DNA from: Bordetella parapertussis
Lineage (GTDB): Bacteria > Pseudomonadota > Gammaproteobacteria > Burkholderiales > Burkholderiaceae_A
Assembly: GCA_945901825.1 (NCBI GenBank)
Contig: CAMDMC010000009.1
Span: 1 to 52,657 of the forward strand
Length of the DNA stretch: 52,657 nt
Reading direction: 5' to 3'
Part shown: positions 20,244 through 31,708 of the stretch, piece by piece
Position numbering within the stretch: position 1 is the first letter of the stretch
How the letters are laid out: each line of letters opens with the position of its first letter
Program-made: the position numbers and the translations under genes
The notes under the pieces: model-generated
The model's database searches: none
What the model was told of the DNA's origin: nothing
Seen by the model: only the letters and a program-made list of their open reading frames with translations

Positions 20244-21549
20244 AGGAATGCAGTCCCGATAAGAACATGTTGACCCCTAGAAAGGCAAAGCCAGTAATAA
20301 GCAGGCCAATTAAAGACCAATAGGCTGCGAACTGACCACGAAGACCCTTCACCATCCGCAGGTGCAACCAGGCTGCATAGTTCAGCCAGACAATAAGGGC
20401 CCAGGTCTCTTTGGGGTCCCACTGCCAATACGTTCCCCAGGCCTCGGCCGCCCACAAGGCACCCAGAATTGTGGCGACCGTGAAGAAGGCAAAACCAATG
20501 GCAATGGCCCGGTACATAACATCGTCAAGCACTTCGAGGCTTGGCAGTTTTTCGGAGATGCGGCGACGAAAGACAATAATGGCGCCAATAAAAATAGCGG
20601 ACAGGCCAAAATAAAGAGCCCAGTAATCGGGCATACCTGTGCGGCGAAAAACCAGCGGTTCTGCGCAAAGCAAAACACCAAGAATGAACAGCGGGATAAA
20701 GGCCTGTAACGAGGTCTCCTCTGCCTTAGCCTTAATAAGATAGGCAAAACCAACCATAGCCGCAATGGAAAAGGTTCCGTAGCCAACAAAATTAGCCGGC
20801 ACATGAATCTTCATCCACCAGGACTGCAGGGCAGGCACCAAGGGCTGAATTTCATGGGCCGATCGGGTGGCTGTGTACCAGAGTAAAAAGCCCACTGCCG
20901 CCACAATAATGATGGAGACAAAACCTCCGAGGGCGCGCGTTTTGTAGCGTTGCTCGTAGTAGAGGTAGAACATGGCTGTAATAACAGCGAAAAGAATAAA
21001 GACCTCGTAAAGGTTGCTCACGGGAATATGGCCGACGTCTGGCGAAATAAGATAAGACTCGTACCAACGCACTAGCAGTCCGACAAAGCCCATGACACAG
21101 GCTGCCCACGCGGTGACCGAACCCATCCACAAGGCCGTCTCACCCCGCGAAAACGTGCCAATCCAGTAGGTGACGGAGGAAAACAGAAACAAGAACGACA
21201 TCCAGAGGATGGCGGACTGCGACGACAAGAAGTACTTCAGAAGAAACTTCTCATCGGACCCCTGAGTCGTCCCCCCATAGGCGGCAATGCCAATGAGTGC
21301 AAGCACCGCACAGCCCACAAAGTAGGGCCGCAGCGCTGGCCAGAGCCAGCCGAGAAAGACAATGGATGGCACGCATGCCCAGAGAATAACGGTCTCGTAA
21401 ATATCCATGAACTCGCCGTACTGTTGGGCCAGGTAGCCTGCAGACACGGCAAGAAGCAGGAACAACCCAAAATCAAGCGGGCCTAGTCTCCCGCGACCCA
21501 CCGAGTGGGCCGAGGGCATTGTGAGCTGGGGTGCTGTAGCGGTATTCAT
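20230..21549 (-). CDS. ccsB: System II cytochrome c biogenesis protein CcsB (CcsA/ResC type)
   Basis: With ResB this protein exports haem and attaches it to apocytochromes c in the periplasm. The 439-residue product has many hydrophobic helices and the haem-handling WWD motif [20 protein letters not shown] near residue 375, flanked by histidines in [13 protein letters not shown] and YAAWLHLR. The segment at about residues 278-335 adds one or two further helices before the WWD region. It lies 26 bp after resB and overlaps msrP by 14 bp. In this nomenclature CcsB equals the CcsA/ResC handler; the alternative name is ccsA. Confidence 0.94.
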   Translation of the reverse strand: MNTATAPQLTMPSAHSVGRGRLGPLDFGLFLLLAVSAGYLAQQYGEFMDIYETVILWACVPSIVFLGWLWPALRPYFVGCAVLALIGIAAYGGTTQGSDEKFLLKYFLSSQSAILWMSFLFLFSSVTYWIGTFSRGETALWMGSVTAWAACVMGFVGLLVRWYESYLISPDVGHIPVSNLYEVFILFAVITAMFYLYYEQRYKTRALGGFVSIIIVAAVGFLLWYTATRSAHEIQPLVPALQSWWMKIHVPANFVGYGTFSIAAMVGFAYLIKAKAEETSLQAFIPLFILGVLLCAEPLVFRRTGMPDYWALYFGLSAIFIGAIIVFRRRISEKLPSLEVLDDVMYRAIAIGFAFFTVATILGALWAAEAWGTYWQWDPKETWALIVWLNYAAWLHLRMVKGLRGQFAAYWSLIGLLITGFAFLGVNMFLSGLHSYGEL

Positions 21550-21575
21550 TTAAACCTCCCTGAGTAGGGCCATCG

Positions 21576-23654
21576 TTAATGCGGCTTGATATGCGTACTA
21601 AGTTCCTGAAATTCACGATCAAAATCGAGGGAATGCCGAGTTGATGAGGCAGCAACGCGAACTGATTCAACCTGGCCTTCCCCGTTTACCCTGCGCCATA
21701 CCCAGACGCGGCGCTCCGGAATATAGAGCATGGCGAAAATTCCAAGGGTTAGCAATAAACAGCCCAGGTAGACAGTGGTCTTTCCCGGGGAGCGGGTGAC
21801 CTGGAAGACAGAGGCCTGAACCTGGTCGAAGCCATCGAGCATGACCAGAATTGGCGCACCAAAGATTTGACTGTCGCTGTAGGCGTTAAGGGCTCTCTGG
21901 GTAAAGTTAAGGGTGGTGTCGTTTTGCTCAAGCCGCGGTAGACCGGCGTCAACCCTGGCCAGCTGCCAGAGTTCCCAGAAGGCTGAGGTCAGCATGCGCA
22001 CAACGACATCGGAGGCCCTGTCCCGCTCAGCCTCGGGCACGGTCTGCTCTAGAAGGTCTGCCAGGCCCTCAAGACCACCTTCGGCGACTGCATCAAGCGA
22101 CCTTTTGGCACTGCTTGCCAGAGCCGGCGCAAGATTTTCTGGCGCAGAGCGCTGAGCGAAGATCTCTGCGGCCCTTTGACGAACCTCGGGGTTGGCCATA
22201 GCCACCCGAAGTCGCATGTATTCGTTCAGAGAACCGTCTTGGTCTGCCGGAATACGGAGGTAACGAAAGGTCTCGTCTGGGCTGTTTCGGACGCCCACCA
22301 AGAACACCGGAGCGCCATCGAGGTCGATGGGCAGCATGTAGCTATGAAACTCTCTGGCCTGCCCGGCTGTATCCCGAAGCTTGTAGTTAAAGCTTGGGCC
22401 AACATTACGCTGATTAGCCGTTGTGGTGACATTGACGGCGGGCGATAAGACGGTTGCCGCATGCTTTTTAAAGGGGTCTTCGATGGGCTCTTGATCGCTA
22501 ATATTTTCGACATTAATGGCCTTAAAGCCCGACACCTCAAGGGCCAGGGTCTGATCCTGACTCCGCAGGGGAAGCGACTGGCCGACAGCAAGCTCGATGG
22601 GAAGCAGCTGGCGAACCGGGCCAGAGAGGGGGTGCGCAACAAGTTTTAATTTAGAGCCACCATCATCGAAGCTGGACTGGTAGATAGCCACACCCCGATG
22701 AATAAGGGGTTTATTTACCTCGATGGTGGCCTCTCGAAGCGTGCCATCGGACTTGTCCTTTAAGACAACATCGCTTGCAAAAAGCTTGGGCATACCGGTG
22801 CTGTAGTAGTCGACCCGAAAGGCCTTGAGCGTGAGTTCGAATGGAAGGTCAAGAAGAAAGGCCCCACCAGGCCGATTAATAACCGCCATGTCCGAGGTCT
22901 GACCCTCGGGAATTAAGAGGTTTGCCCTGTAGGTGGGTGTGGCCTGAGGCATCTTGGCAGAGGCAGGGACTTCTTGGGCAGAGTTAAGGCCTGCAAGGTT
23001 AATCGGCGCTTTTTCCCACCACCAGGCGGCAGCCCGAGTCGGTATTTCGCTATCAAGCAGACCCCCAAGGGAGATCACCACGATGGCCAGGTGGGCAAAG
23101 ATATACCCAAGACGGTTGTAGGCACCTTTTTTTGCCACCACAACGGGAAGGCTTGCATCGTTGGATACTGGATTCTTAATTGAGTAGCCATGCGATTTCA
23201 GCCAGTCGGTGGCCTGCTGAACCGAGAGGACTGCCTGCGACTCGTTGGTTACGGCATTTTCATGCCGATGACGAAAGGCAACAAAGGCACGATCACGAAC
23301 ATGAAGAGGCCATGCACGGGCCTCGCGAAGCATTTTGGGGGTATTGCGAATGAGACAGAGGGTTGTGGAAATAAGCATGAGCGCCATGAAGACCAGAAAC
23401 CAGGGCGCGTTGTAGACACGGAATACATCGAATGCAGCAAAGACCTCGGCCCAGAAGGCACCGAACTGATTGACATAGTTAATATCCGGGGAGGCCTGAG
23501 GAACAATGGTTCCAATGGCACTTGCAATACAAAGGACGGATAAGGCCGATATGGCAAAGCGCATTGAACTAAGAAGTTCAATGGCCTCGCGAACCCAGGC
23601 AGACCCGTGCCTGAGTTCTATGCCGCCGGTTGAGGGCTTATCGAAGTCCTGCAA
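21576..23654 (-). CDS. resB: Cytochrome c biogenesis protein ResB (Ccs1)
   Basis: ResB/Ccs1 forms the System II cytochrome c synthase with CcsB. The 692-residue product has hydrophobic helices near residues 32-52, 82-99 and 186-206, then a large periplasmic domain (about 210-610) and a last helix near 630-655 (VYLGCLLLTLGIFAMLYI) followed by the conserved ERRVWVW. The length agrees with betaproteobacterial ResB. The start is a TTG at 23654, overlapping the cytochrome c gene by 17 bases; an AGAG lies 4 bases before it. Coupling to the cytochrome c and ccsB genes supports its role. Confidence 0.93.
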   Translation of the reverse strand: MQDFDKPSTGGIELRHGSAWVREAIELLSSMRFAISALSVLCIASAIGTIVPQASPDINYVNQFGAFWAEVFAAFDVFRVYNAPWFLVFMALMLISTTLCLIRNTPKMLREARAWPLHVRDRAFVAFRHRHENAVTNESQAVLSVQQATDWLKSHGYSIKNPVSNDASLPVVVAKKGAYNRLGYIFAHLAIVVISLGGLLDSEIPTRAAAWWWEKAPINLAGLNSAQEVPASAKMPQATPTYRANLLIPEGQTSDMAVINRPGGAFLLDLPFELTLKAFRVDYYSTGMPKLFASDVVLKDKSDGTLREATIEVNKPLIHRGVAIYQSSFDDGGSKLKLVAHPLSGPVRQLLPIELAVGQSLPLRSQDQTLALEVSGFKAINVENISDQEPIEDPFKKHAATVLSPAVNVTTTANQRNVGPSFNYKLRDTAGQAREFHSYMLPIDLDGAPVFLVGVRNSPDETFRYLRIPADQDGSLNEYMRLRVAMANPEVRQRAAEIFAQRSAPENLAPALASSAKRSLDAVAEGGLEGLADLLEQTVPEAERDRASDVVVRMLTSAFWELWQLARVDAGLPRLEQNDTTLNFTQRALNAYSDSQIFGAPILVMLDGFDQVQASVFQVTRSPGKTTVYLGCLLLTLGIFAMLYIPERRVWVWRRVNGEGQVESVRVAASSTRHSLDFDREFQELSTHIKPH

Positions 23655-24363
23655 GGTACTCTGCCACGGCCTTCATGTCGCCATCGTTCATGCCTTTTGC
23701 AATCGTCATCATCTGACCGCTGTTGGCGCGCTCACCTGATTTGAATGCTGCAAGTGTTGCGGCGGCGTAGTCGGCATGTTGGCCTGAAAGCCTGGGGTAC
23801 TGCGACGGAATACCCGAGCCGTTAGGCCCATGGCAGCCCGCACACGCGGGAACGCCCTGAGCGGGGATGCCTGCACGGTAGATACGCTGACCCTTTTCAA
23901 TAAGCGTTTTGTCTTTCGAATACGCAGGCTTGATGGTCTGTGCAGCGTAAAAGGCTGTAACGTTTCGAATGTCGTCTTCTGACAGTGTGGCTGCAAAACC
24001 CGCCATGATGGCATTGGCGCGCTCAGCGCCGGCCGCACCTGGCTTGATTTGGTAGTTATGTAACTGCTTAGCAAGGTAGGCCGCATGTTGGCCAGCCAAG
24101 ATGGGGTACATGGAAATAGCACTGTTGCCATCGGCAGCATGGCAGGCCACGCAGACTGCCGAGGCAATGGCCTGCCCCTTAGCAAGGTCTGCCGTTGCCA
24201 CCTTTCCCGGGCCCGCTGCATGCAAGAAGCCTGTAGCGAGCAGAGCAATTGCGAAGACCAGTGCATGGCTCATAGTCAGCGCCTTAACGGCCCACTTATT
24301 TGCGGCAACAAGAGGGGAACTTGGGGCAGAAAAGGGACGGCGAGAGGATGCTTGTGTAATCAT
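23638..24363 (-). CDS. Dihaem cytochrome c4 (cytochrome c553-like)
   Basis: An exported electron carrier with two class I haem c domains. The haem sites are CVACHAADG (about residues 71-75 from the ATG at 24363) and CAGCHGPNG about 100 residues later. Each is followed by a distal Met in SGQH/AGQH-type loops and MAGF or MTIAKGM segments. A hydrophobic signal lies at MSHALVFAIALLATGFLHA. Possible starts are GTG 24393, ATG 24372, ATG 24363 (with GGA 4-5 bases upstream, chosen) and ATG 24273 (with AAGG 9 bases upstream, directly at the signal). It heads the resB-ccsB-msrPQ run; it probably donates electrons to a terminal oxidase, but the partner is not in the window. Confidence 0.92.
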   Translation of the reverse strand: MITQASSRRPFSAPSSPLVAANKWAVKALTMSHALVFAIALLATGFLHAAGPGKVATADLAKGQAIASAVCVACHAADGNSAISMYPILAGQHAAYLAKQLHNYQIKPGAAGAERANAIMAGFAATLSEDDIRNVTAFYAAQTIKPAYSKDKTLIEKGQRIYRAGIPAQGVPACAGCHGPNGSGIPSQYPRLSGQHADYAAATLAAFKSGERANSGQMMTIAKGMNDGDMKAVAEYLAGLR

Positions 24364-24443
24364 GATTTCCATGGCCTTTAACCTTGTAGTCACTTGGGTG
24401 ACCTAAATGAGAGTTCTCGAAGATCGAAGTAGTTCACTACGGG

Positions 24444-26349
<1,906 letters not shown>

Positions 26350-26352
26350 CGT

Positions 26353-27666
26353 TCAGTAGCGAGGCTTGGGTACGGGCTGCATTCGCAGTTCAGCAGCCCG
26401 GGCATGGGCGGCAAGGCCTTCGCCCCAGGCAAGCTCAGCGGCCACCAAGCCTAAAGACTGGGCCGATTCTTTAGAGACCTTCAGCATGCTGGTGCGCTTT
26501 TGAAAGTCGTACACCCCAAGCGGCGAGGAGAAGCGGGCACTGCGCATGGTGGGAAGAATATGGTTTGGCCCTGCGCAGTAATCTCCCAAAGATTCCGAGG
26601 CATAAGGCCCCATAAAAATAGCCCCCGCATGCCGGATCTGCTCGGCCCACTGCTCGGGCGCGGCGGTGAGAATTTCAAGGTGCTCGGGTGCCGCCAGGGT
26701 GGCAAGCTCGCAGGCCTCTTGCAAAGACTGAACATCAACCACCAGGCCGCGATCGGCAAGCGATTTTTCAATGACTGCGCGACGAGGCATTTCAGGCAAG
26801 AGTTCCTCAATGGCCTTAAGCACATCAAGGCTGTGTTGAGGATCGGAGCTCAATAAGATGGACTGGGCCATCTCGTCGTGCTCAGCCTGAGAAAAAAGGT
26901 CCATGGCCACCCATTGGGGGGAGACCGATCCGTCTGAAATAACAAGAATTTCCGACGGGCCCGCAATCATGTCAATGCCGACTCGCCCAAACACCTGGCG
27001 CTTGGCCTCGGCCACATAGGCATTGCCCGGGCCCACAATCTTGTCGACCGCTGGCACCGACTGCGTGCCGTAGGCCAGTGCCCCAACGGCCTGGGCACCT
27101 CCAATGGTGAAAATTCGATCAACACCGGCCAGAAAGGCAGCAGCAAGCACCAGTTCGTTGCGCTCACCGCCTGGGGTAGGCACGACCATGATGAGTTCAC
27201 GAACACCAGCCACCTTTGCAGGAATTGCATTCATAAGCACAGACGATGGGTAGGCGGCTTTGCCCCCTGGAACATAGAGCCCTGCCCGGTCGATAGGCGT
27301 TATGCGCTGGCCAAGTACAGAGCCCTGCCCATCGTCGATGGACCAGGAGTTCTGCTTCTGGGCCTCATGAAAACGGCCAATACGCTCTGCCGCGGTCTGG
27401 AGTGCACTGCGCTTGGCTGCATCAAGGTTCTTAAAGGCAGCCTGCATCTGTTCGGCAGGAACTTCAAGCTGGGTCATGGAGGAGACGGAAAGGCCATCCC
27501 ACTGGGCCGTGTAACGTATAACAGCCTCATCGCCCTGATGACGAACATCGGCGAGAACCGAGCGGACAGAGTCGACAACCGATGCGTCAAGGCTCGGCTC
27601 AAAGGCAAGCCGGTCTTGAAAGATTCTATGAAAGTCAGCCTGCTGGCTGTTGAGGTGAAGCATCAT
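26353..27666 (-). CDS. hisD: Histidinol dehydrogenase
   Basis: HisD oxidises L-histidinol to L-histidine in two NAD+-dependent steps and needs zinc. The 437-residue product has the NAD/substrate segment [18 protein letters not shown] near residue 129, [31 protein letters not shown] and [11 protein letters not shown]. Zinc and catalytic residues lie in [10 protein letters not shown] and in [18 protein letters not shown], with paired histidines. Starts at the overlap of 4 bases with hisG. It is the last gene of this minus-strand run; the other his genes that often follow in Burkholderiales are absent, and hemB converges 3 bases beyond its stop. Confidence 0.97.
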   Translation of the reverse strand: MMLHLNSQQADFHRIFQDRLAFEPSLDASVVDSVRSVLADVRHQGDEAVIRYTAQWDGLSVSSMTQLEVPAEQMQAAFKNLDAAKRSALQTAAERIGRFHEAQKQNSWSIDDGQGSVLGQRITPIDRAGLYVPGGKAAYPSSVLMNAIPAKVAGVRELIMVVPTPGGERNELVLAAAFLAGVDRIFTIGGAQAVGALAYGTQSVPAVDKIVGPGNAYVAEAKRQVFGRVGIDMIAGPSEILVISDGSVSPQWVAMDLFSQAEHDEMAQSILLSSDPQHSLDVLKAIEELLPEMPRRAVIEKSLADRGLVVDVQSLQEACELATLAAPEHLEILTAAPEQWAEQIRHAGAIFMGPYASESLGDYCAGPNHILPTMRSARFSSPLGVYDFQKRTSMLKVSKESAQSLGLVAAELAWGEGLAAHARAAELRMQPVPKPRY

Positions 27667-28316
27667 GAGGGGGCTGTTCCTGCAAGCGTGGCAGCCTCAA
27701 AGGCCTGGATTAAAGGCACGATTGTCGACTGATGAAGCTTTAAAGAGGCCTGATTCACCACAAGCCGGGAGGAGATCTCGGTAATTGAGGTGATTTCAGT
27801 AAGCCCATTGGCTGCCAGGGTGGCCCCGGTGGAGACCAGATCAACAATGACATCGGCAAGCCCCATAATGGGAGCAAGTTCCATTGAGCCGTAAAGCTTA
27901 ATGAGGTCGGCATGCACACCCTGGCTCGAAAAGTAGTCTCTTGCAAGTCGTGTGTACTTCGTTGCCACGCGCAGTCGACTTCCGGCCACCAGGCGCCGGG
28001 CGGCGTCAAAATCGTGTGCCGCAGCTAGACTTAGCCGACAACGACCTATTCGCAGGTCAACCGGCTGGTAAAGCCCCTCAAGCCCCTGCTCCTGAAGAAC
28101 ATCGGAACCCACAATACCCAGATCGGCGCCGCCATAGCGAACGTAGGTAGGCACATCGCTTGCGCGTACAAGAAGAAGTTGAACGTCCTTTCGCAGGCTT
28201 GGGACAACAAGCCTGCGGGTCTTCTCGGGGTCTTCGCTTGGCGCAATGCCGACAGACTGCAACAAAGGTAATGCCTCGGTAAGAATTCGTCCCTTGGAGA
28301 GCGCAACGGTAATCAT
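27663..28316 (-). CDS. hisG: ATP phosphoribosyltransferase, short form
   Basis: HisG joins ATP and PRPP to start histidine synthesis and is the control point. The 217-residue product is the short form that lacks the C-terminal ACT-like regulatory domain, so it should work with the HisZ regulatory subunit, which is not in this window. Motifs include [23 protein letters not shown] and the PRPP loop [19 protein letters not shown]. It overlaps murA by 4 bases and hisD by 4 bases, showing tight coupling of all three. Confidence 0.96.
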   Translation of the reverse strand: MITVALSKGRILTEALPLLQSVGIAPSEDPEKTRRLVVPSLRKDVQLLLVRASDVPTYVRYGGADLGIVGSDVLQEQGLEGLYQPVDLRIGRCRLSLAAAHDFDAARRLVAGSRLRVATKYTRLARDYFSSQGVHADLIKLYGSMELAPIMGLADVIVDLVSTGATLAANGLTEITSITEISSRLVVNQASLKLHQSTIVPLIQAFEAATLAGTAPS

Positions 28317-29590
28317 GCGGCCGCCTTAATACGACGAACCCTGCCGCCAAGCCCAATGAGCTTGTCTTCCATGCGGTCGTAGCCACGATCGAGGTGATAA
28401 ATACGATCGATCTCCGTCTCGCCCTCGGCAACAAGTCCTGCAATAACAAGCCCCGCAGAGGCCCGCAGGTCGGTGGCCATCACCGCCGCACCGGTTAATT
28501 TCTTTGCCCCTTGAATAATGGCCGTATGCCCGTCAATACGAATCTGAGCACCTAGCCGTTGAAGCTCCTGAACATGCATAAACCGGTTTTCAAAAATGGT
28601 CTCAGCGACCGTGCTCGTGCCCTGGGCGATGGTGTTGACCGCCATAAACTGGGCCTGCATGTCGGTTGCGAAGCCAGGATAAGGGGCGGTGCGAATGTCA
28701 ACTGGCAGGGGTTTTTTATCGGCCTTCGCCCACAGGCCATCGTCAGTGGCGCGGATCTGCAGACCCGCCTGCCGGAGCTTATCGAGCGTGGCAGCCATGT
28801 GGACTTCACGGGCGCCCTTTAGGAAAATCTCACCGCCCGTTGCCATGACGGCACAAAGAAAGGTTCCCGCCTCGATGCGATCGGGCATCACCGAGTAGTC
28901 TGCACCACGCAGCTCGCGAACCCCTTCAACAACAATACGGTCGGTGCCCGCCCCAGAAATTTTCGCGCCCATGGCGGTAAGGCAGTGGGCAAGATCAACC
29001 ACCTCGGGTTCGCGAGCGGCATTGTCAATAACCGTGCAGCCATCGGCCAGACAGGCCGCCATCATGAGGTTTTCGGTGCCCGTTACAGTGACCATGTCGG
29101 TGGCTATATGGGCGCCTTTTAGCCGCGATGCCCGAGCCACCAGGTAGCCCTTTTGGACCTCCACCGATGCACCCATCGCCTGAAGGCCTCGAATGTGTTG
29201 ATCGACCGGTCTTTGACCAATGGCACAACCGCCAGGAAGGCTAACGAGCGCCTGGCCGAAGCGAGCAAGCATAGGGCCAAGAACCAAGATAGAAGCACGC
29301 ATGGTTTTCACGAGCTCATAGGGCGCCTCGAGCTTGTCGACATTGCCCGCCTCCAGCCTTAGAACCTCTTGCCCAAGACCTTCGTTCGATAAGGTTTGAA
29401 CGGTCACTCCCATGCCCGTGAGAAGCCTGGTCATGGTGCGCACATCCCTTAAGGGTGGAAGGTTTCGAACCACCAGAGGCTGGGAGCTTAATAAACTCGC
29501 ACAGAGAATGGGAAGCGCAGCGTTTTTTGCGCCCGAGACAAAGGTCTCACCCTGAAGCGGCACACCGCCTTCGATAAAAAAACGATCCAT
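28313..29590 (-). CDS. murA: UDP-N-acetylglucosamine 1-carboxyvinyltransferase
   Basis: MurA transfers enolpyruvate from PEP to UDP-GlcNAc, the first committed step of peptidoglycan synthesis. The 425-residue product has [16 protein letters not shown] near the N-terminus with the substrate-binding Lys-Asn. The fosfomycin-target cysteine lies in [16 protein letters not shown] near residue 120. Later motifs are [10 protein letters not shown] and the tail [20 protein letters not shown]. It lies 12 bp after ibaG and overlaps hisG by 4 bp, an order shared with many Burkholderiales and partly with E. coli (mla-ibaG-murA). Confidence 0.97.
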   Translation of the reverse strand: MDRFFIEGGVPLQGETFVSGAKNAALPILCASLLSSQPLVVRNLPPLRDVRTMTRLLTGMGVTVQTLSNEGLGQEVLRLEAGNVDKLEAPYELVKTMRASILVLGPMLARFGQALVSLPGGCAIGQRPVDQHIRGLQAMGASVEVQKGYLVARASRLKGAHIATDMVTVTGTENLMMAACLADGCTVIDNAAREPEVVDLAHCLTAMGAKISGAGTDRIVVEGVRELRGADYSVMPDRIEAGTFLCAVMATGGEIFLKGAREVHMAATLDKLRQAGLQIRATDDGLWAKADKKPLPVDIRTAPYPGFATDMQAQFMAVNTIAQGTSTVAETIFENRFMHVQELQRLGAQIRIDGHTAIIQGAKKLTGAAVMATDLRASAGLVIAGLVAEGETEIDRIYHLDRGYDRMEDKLIGLGGRVRRIKAAA

Positions 29591-29602
29591 AAAGCCTGCG
29601 CC

Positions 29603-29857
29603 CTAGCTTGAAGCTTGTGAGGACTGCTCGGACCACTCCTGCGGCGTAAGCGTCTTCATCGACAAGGCGTGAATTTCCTGGCGCATGCGGTCGCCGAGCA
29701 CCCCGTAGACCTTTTGGTGGCGAGCAACAAGCCGAAGGCCCTCAAAGGCTGGGCTGACAATCACGGCCTCAAAGTGATGACCATCGCCGTCGACACGAAG
29801 GTGCGTGCAGTCTAGGCCTTGGCGTATGTAAGTTTCAATGTCATCTGGCTGAACCAT
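29603..29857 (-). CDS. ibaG: BolA family protein IbaG
   Basis: A small acid-stress/iron-sulfur related protein of the BolA family, which pairs with monothiol glutaredoxins. The 84-residue product has the class II KH-like pattern: GLDCTHLRVDGDGHHFEAVIVSPAF, then RLVARHQKVYGVLGDRM with the conserved RHQxVY, and the tail EIHALSMKTLTPQEW. The HALSMKT motif and its position next to murA indicate IbaG (YrbA) rather than BolA itself. The gene lies 9 bp after the ABC ATPase and 12 bp before murA. Confidence 0.93.
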   Translation of the reverse strand: MVQPDDIETYIRQGLDCTHLRVDGDGHHFEAVIVSPAFEGLRLVARHQKVYGVLGDRMRQEIHALSMKTLTPQEWSEQSSQASS

Positions 29858-29866
29858 GATGCAATT

Positions 29867-30616
29867 CTATGCCTTCTCGGGTTCAAGGTCTTCAGCGAGG
29901 ATTCGACGAAAGACAGCCTCAAGTCGGCCCTCGCGGGCAAGCAGTTCGCTGGTGGGCTTCACAGCCATGAGCCGGCCCTTTTTAAGAAACGCCACCCGAG
30001 TGCACAGGGCCTCTGCCTCCTCGAGGTAATGGGTGGTTAACAAAATGGTGTGACCCTTTTTGTTAAGGCCGCCAATAAAGGCCCAGAGACTCTCTCTTAA
30101 CTGAATGTCAACGCCTGCGGTTGGCTCATCCAAGACAATCACCGGAGGGCGATGAACGAGGGCCTGGGCAACCAGAACGCGGCGTTTCATTCCCCCAGAC
30201 AGCGCCCGCAGATTCGTCTGGGCCTTATCCGCAAGCCCGAGCGACTCAAGACACTCATCAATCCAGAGACCATTGTTCGCCAGCCCAAAAAACCCTGACT
30301 GAATCTCAAGCGTCTCTCGAACGGTGAAAAAAGGATCGAAGACGAGTTCCTGCGGGACAACACCCAGCCTACGACGTGTAAGGCTTGGGTTTAAATCAGC
30401 CCGCTCGCCCAAGACCTCAACATGGCCAGAGGTCGGCGCTGAGAGACCCGCCATGATTTGAATAAGACTGGTCTTGCCTGCACCGTTGGGACCAAGAAGA
30501 CCAAAGAACTCGCCGCGTTCAATCTGAAAATCGACCCGATCGAGTGCAAGTACCGGCGCACCCAGCCTCGCGGAGTACTGCTTTGAGACCGAACGAAAAA
30601 CGACGGCCGCAGTCAT
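29867..30616 (-). CDS. ABC transporter ATP-binding protein (YadG-like), no permease adjacent
   Basis: A 249-residue ABC ATPase with Walker [10 protein letters not shown] near residue 42, Q-loop VVPQE, signature LSGGMKRRVLVA, Walker B VIVLDEPTAGVD and switch TTHYLEEAE. The sequence resembles the YadG/ABC-2 exporter class. In the related Burkholderia locus, as I recall it, an ABC-2 permease follows this gene; here ibaG follows after 9 bp, so the membrane partner must be elsewhere or lost. It overlaps mlaB by 4 bases and is therefore translated as part of the mla polycistron, although MlaF already serves as the Mla ATPase. The substrate is unknown. Confidence 0.9.
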   Translation of the reverse strand: MTAAVVFRSVSKQYSARLGAPVLALDRVDFQIERGEFFGLLGPNGAGKTSLIQIMAGLSAPTSGHVEVLGERADLNPSLTRRRLGVVPQELVFDPFFTVRETLEIQSGFFGLANNGLWIDECLESLGLADKAQTNLRALSGGMKRRVLVAQALVHRPPVIVLDEPTAGVDIQLRESLWAFIGGLNKKGHTILLTTHYLEEAEALCTRVAFLKKGRLMAVKPTSELLAREGRLEAVFRRILAEDLEPEKA

Positions 30617-30975
30617 GAAAAGCGAAGCAATTTATTGAGTGAACAGAGTTGCGCAAGGGCACGAAGTTGTAAGGAGGGCTCTTGAAAAACAATATCCACG
30701 CCTTGCTGACTGGCCTGCCGCGAGAATTGAAGGAGCACCGCAAGACCAGCCGTATCCACCTTCTCAATGCCCTTAAGGCTAACAACAAGTTCGGCCTGCT
30801 GAGCGCCTGAGTCCTGAGCATGAACCAAGAAGGTCTGAAAGGCTTTTTTCCAGGACTCGAGTTGTGTACTTACCTGCGATCTCACAAGCATTCCGTGAAG
30901 CTGAATAACCTGTGCTCTGGGCCGATTAGGGGTTGGCATTGTCAATGGATTCCTTGGCCGGCTTGTGACACCCAA
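30613..30975 (-). CDS. mlaB: Phospholipid transport STAS-domain protein MlaB
   Basis: MlaB is the small cytoplasmic STAS subunit that stabilises the MlaFEDB ABC complex. The 120-residue frame shows the STAS pattern: LHGMLVRSQVS, a central AELVVSLKGIEKVDTAGLAVLLQFSRQA with the conserved D-T/S-A-G-L-A loop, and a final VDIVFQEPSLQLRALAQL. The frame starts at a TTG (30975) with GGGAG 6 bases upstream; an ATG at 30939 (MPTPNRPRAQVIQL) with AAGGA 11 bases upstream is equally possible. It lies 25 bp after mlaC and overlaps the ABC ATPase by 4 bp. Confidence 0.85.
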   Translation of the reverse strand: MGVTSRPRNPLTMPTPNRPRAQVIQLHGMLVRSQVSTQLESWKKAFQTFLVHAQDSGAQQAELVVSLKGIEKVDTAGLAVLLQFSRQASQQGVDIVFQEPSLQLRALAQLCSLNKLLRFS

Positions 30976-31000
30976 GAGCAGCTCCCGGGCTCAACAACAC

Positions 31001-31708
31001 CTAGGGGCGCCCGGTGCTAGACTGCCTTAAGCTTTTGTTCTTCTCGATAAGAACGCCAATAAGCCCATCAATTCCACGGGCAGAAATAATTTGGGCGAAC
31101 TGCGCGCGGTAGTGTTCGACCATCCAAAGGCCAAGGACATTAAAGTCGTAAACCTTCCAGCCCGAGGCTGTTCTTTGCATACGATAGTCAATGGGAATGG
31201 GCTCTTTCGAGGGGCGTTGAAGCAAGGTGCGCACAATCACCTCGTCGTCGGTAGGCAGGTAACGGCCTGGACGAATCTGGATAGTGGCCTCAGGGGCATA
31301 GGTGACCGCCTCCGAGTAGGTGAGCACCAGGAGTTCACGAAAAGCCCCCATAAGCTGCCGCTGCTGCTCAGAGGTAGCTTGGTTCCAATAGCGGCCCACA
31401 GAAAGCGCAGTCATTCGACTGAAGTTCACAACGGGCATGACCCGTTCGTTCACGATGGCCAGGACACGCTCGGGGTCGGGCTTTTGTGTCAGGCTGCGAT
31501 CGGACTTAAAAATTTCAATGACATCTTGAGTAACGCGTCGAACAACGTCCTCGGGCGCTGCCATGGTGGCAGGGGATTGGGCGAGCTGCAGGGGCACGGG
31601 TAAAGCCGACAAAGCCCCGGTCTGGGCACTGGCAGCCGATGAAACAATAAAAAGGCCAAAGGCCAAGAGGAGCCTTCGTTGAAAACGAAGGGCGAAGACT
31701 TGAAACAT
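31001..31708 (-). CDS. mlaC: Periplasmic phospholipid-binding protein MlaC
   Basis: MlaC shuttles phospholipid between the outer-membrane MlaA complex and the inner-membrane MlaFEDB complex. The 235-residue product has an Arg-rich signal peptide (RFQRRLLLAFGLFIVSSAASA, with cleavage after ASA). The mature MlaC/Ttg2D fold includes MPVVNFSRMTALSVGRYWNQA, FRELLVLTYSEAV and the tail SGWKVYDFNVLGLWMVEHYRAQFA. The start ATG shares one base with the mlaA stop (TAATG), so translation is coupled. Confidence 0.94.
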   Translation of the reverse strand: MFQVFALRFQRRLLLAFGLFIVSSAASAQTGALSALPVPLQLAQSPATMAAPEDVVRRVTQDVIEIFKSDRSLTQKPDPERVLAIVNERVMPVVNFSRMTALSVGRYWNQATSEQQRQLMGAFRELLVLTYSEAVTYAPEATIQIRPGRYLPTDDEVIVRTLLQRPSKEPIPIDYRMQRTASGWKVYDFNVLGLWMVEHYRAQFAQIISARGIDGLIGVLIEKNKSLRQSSTGRP

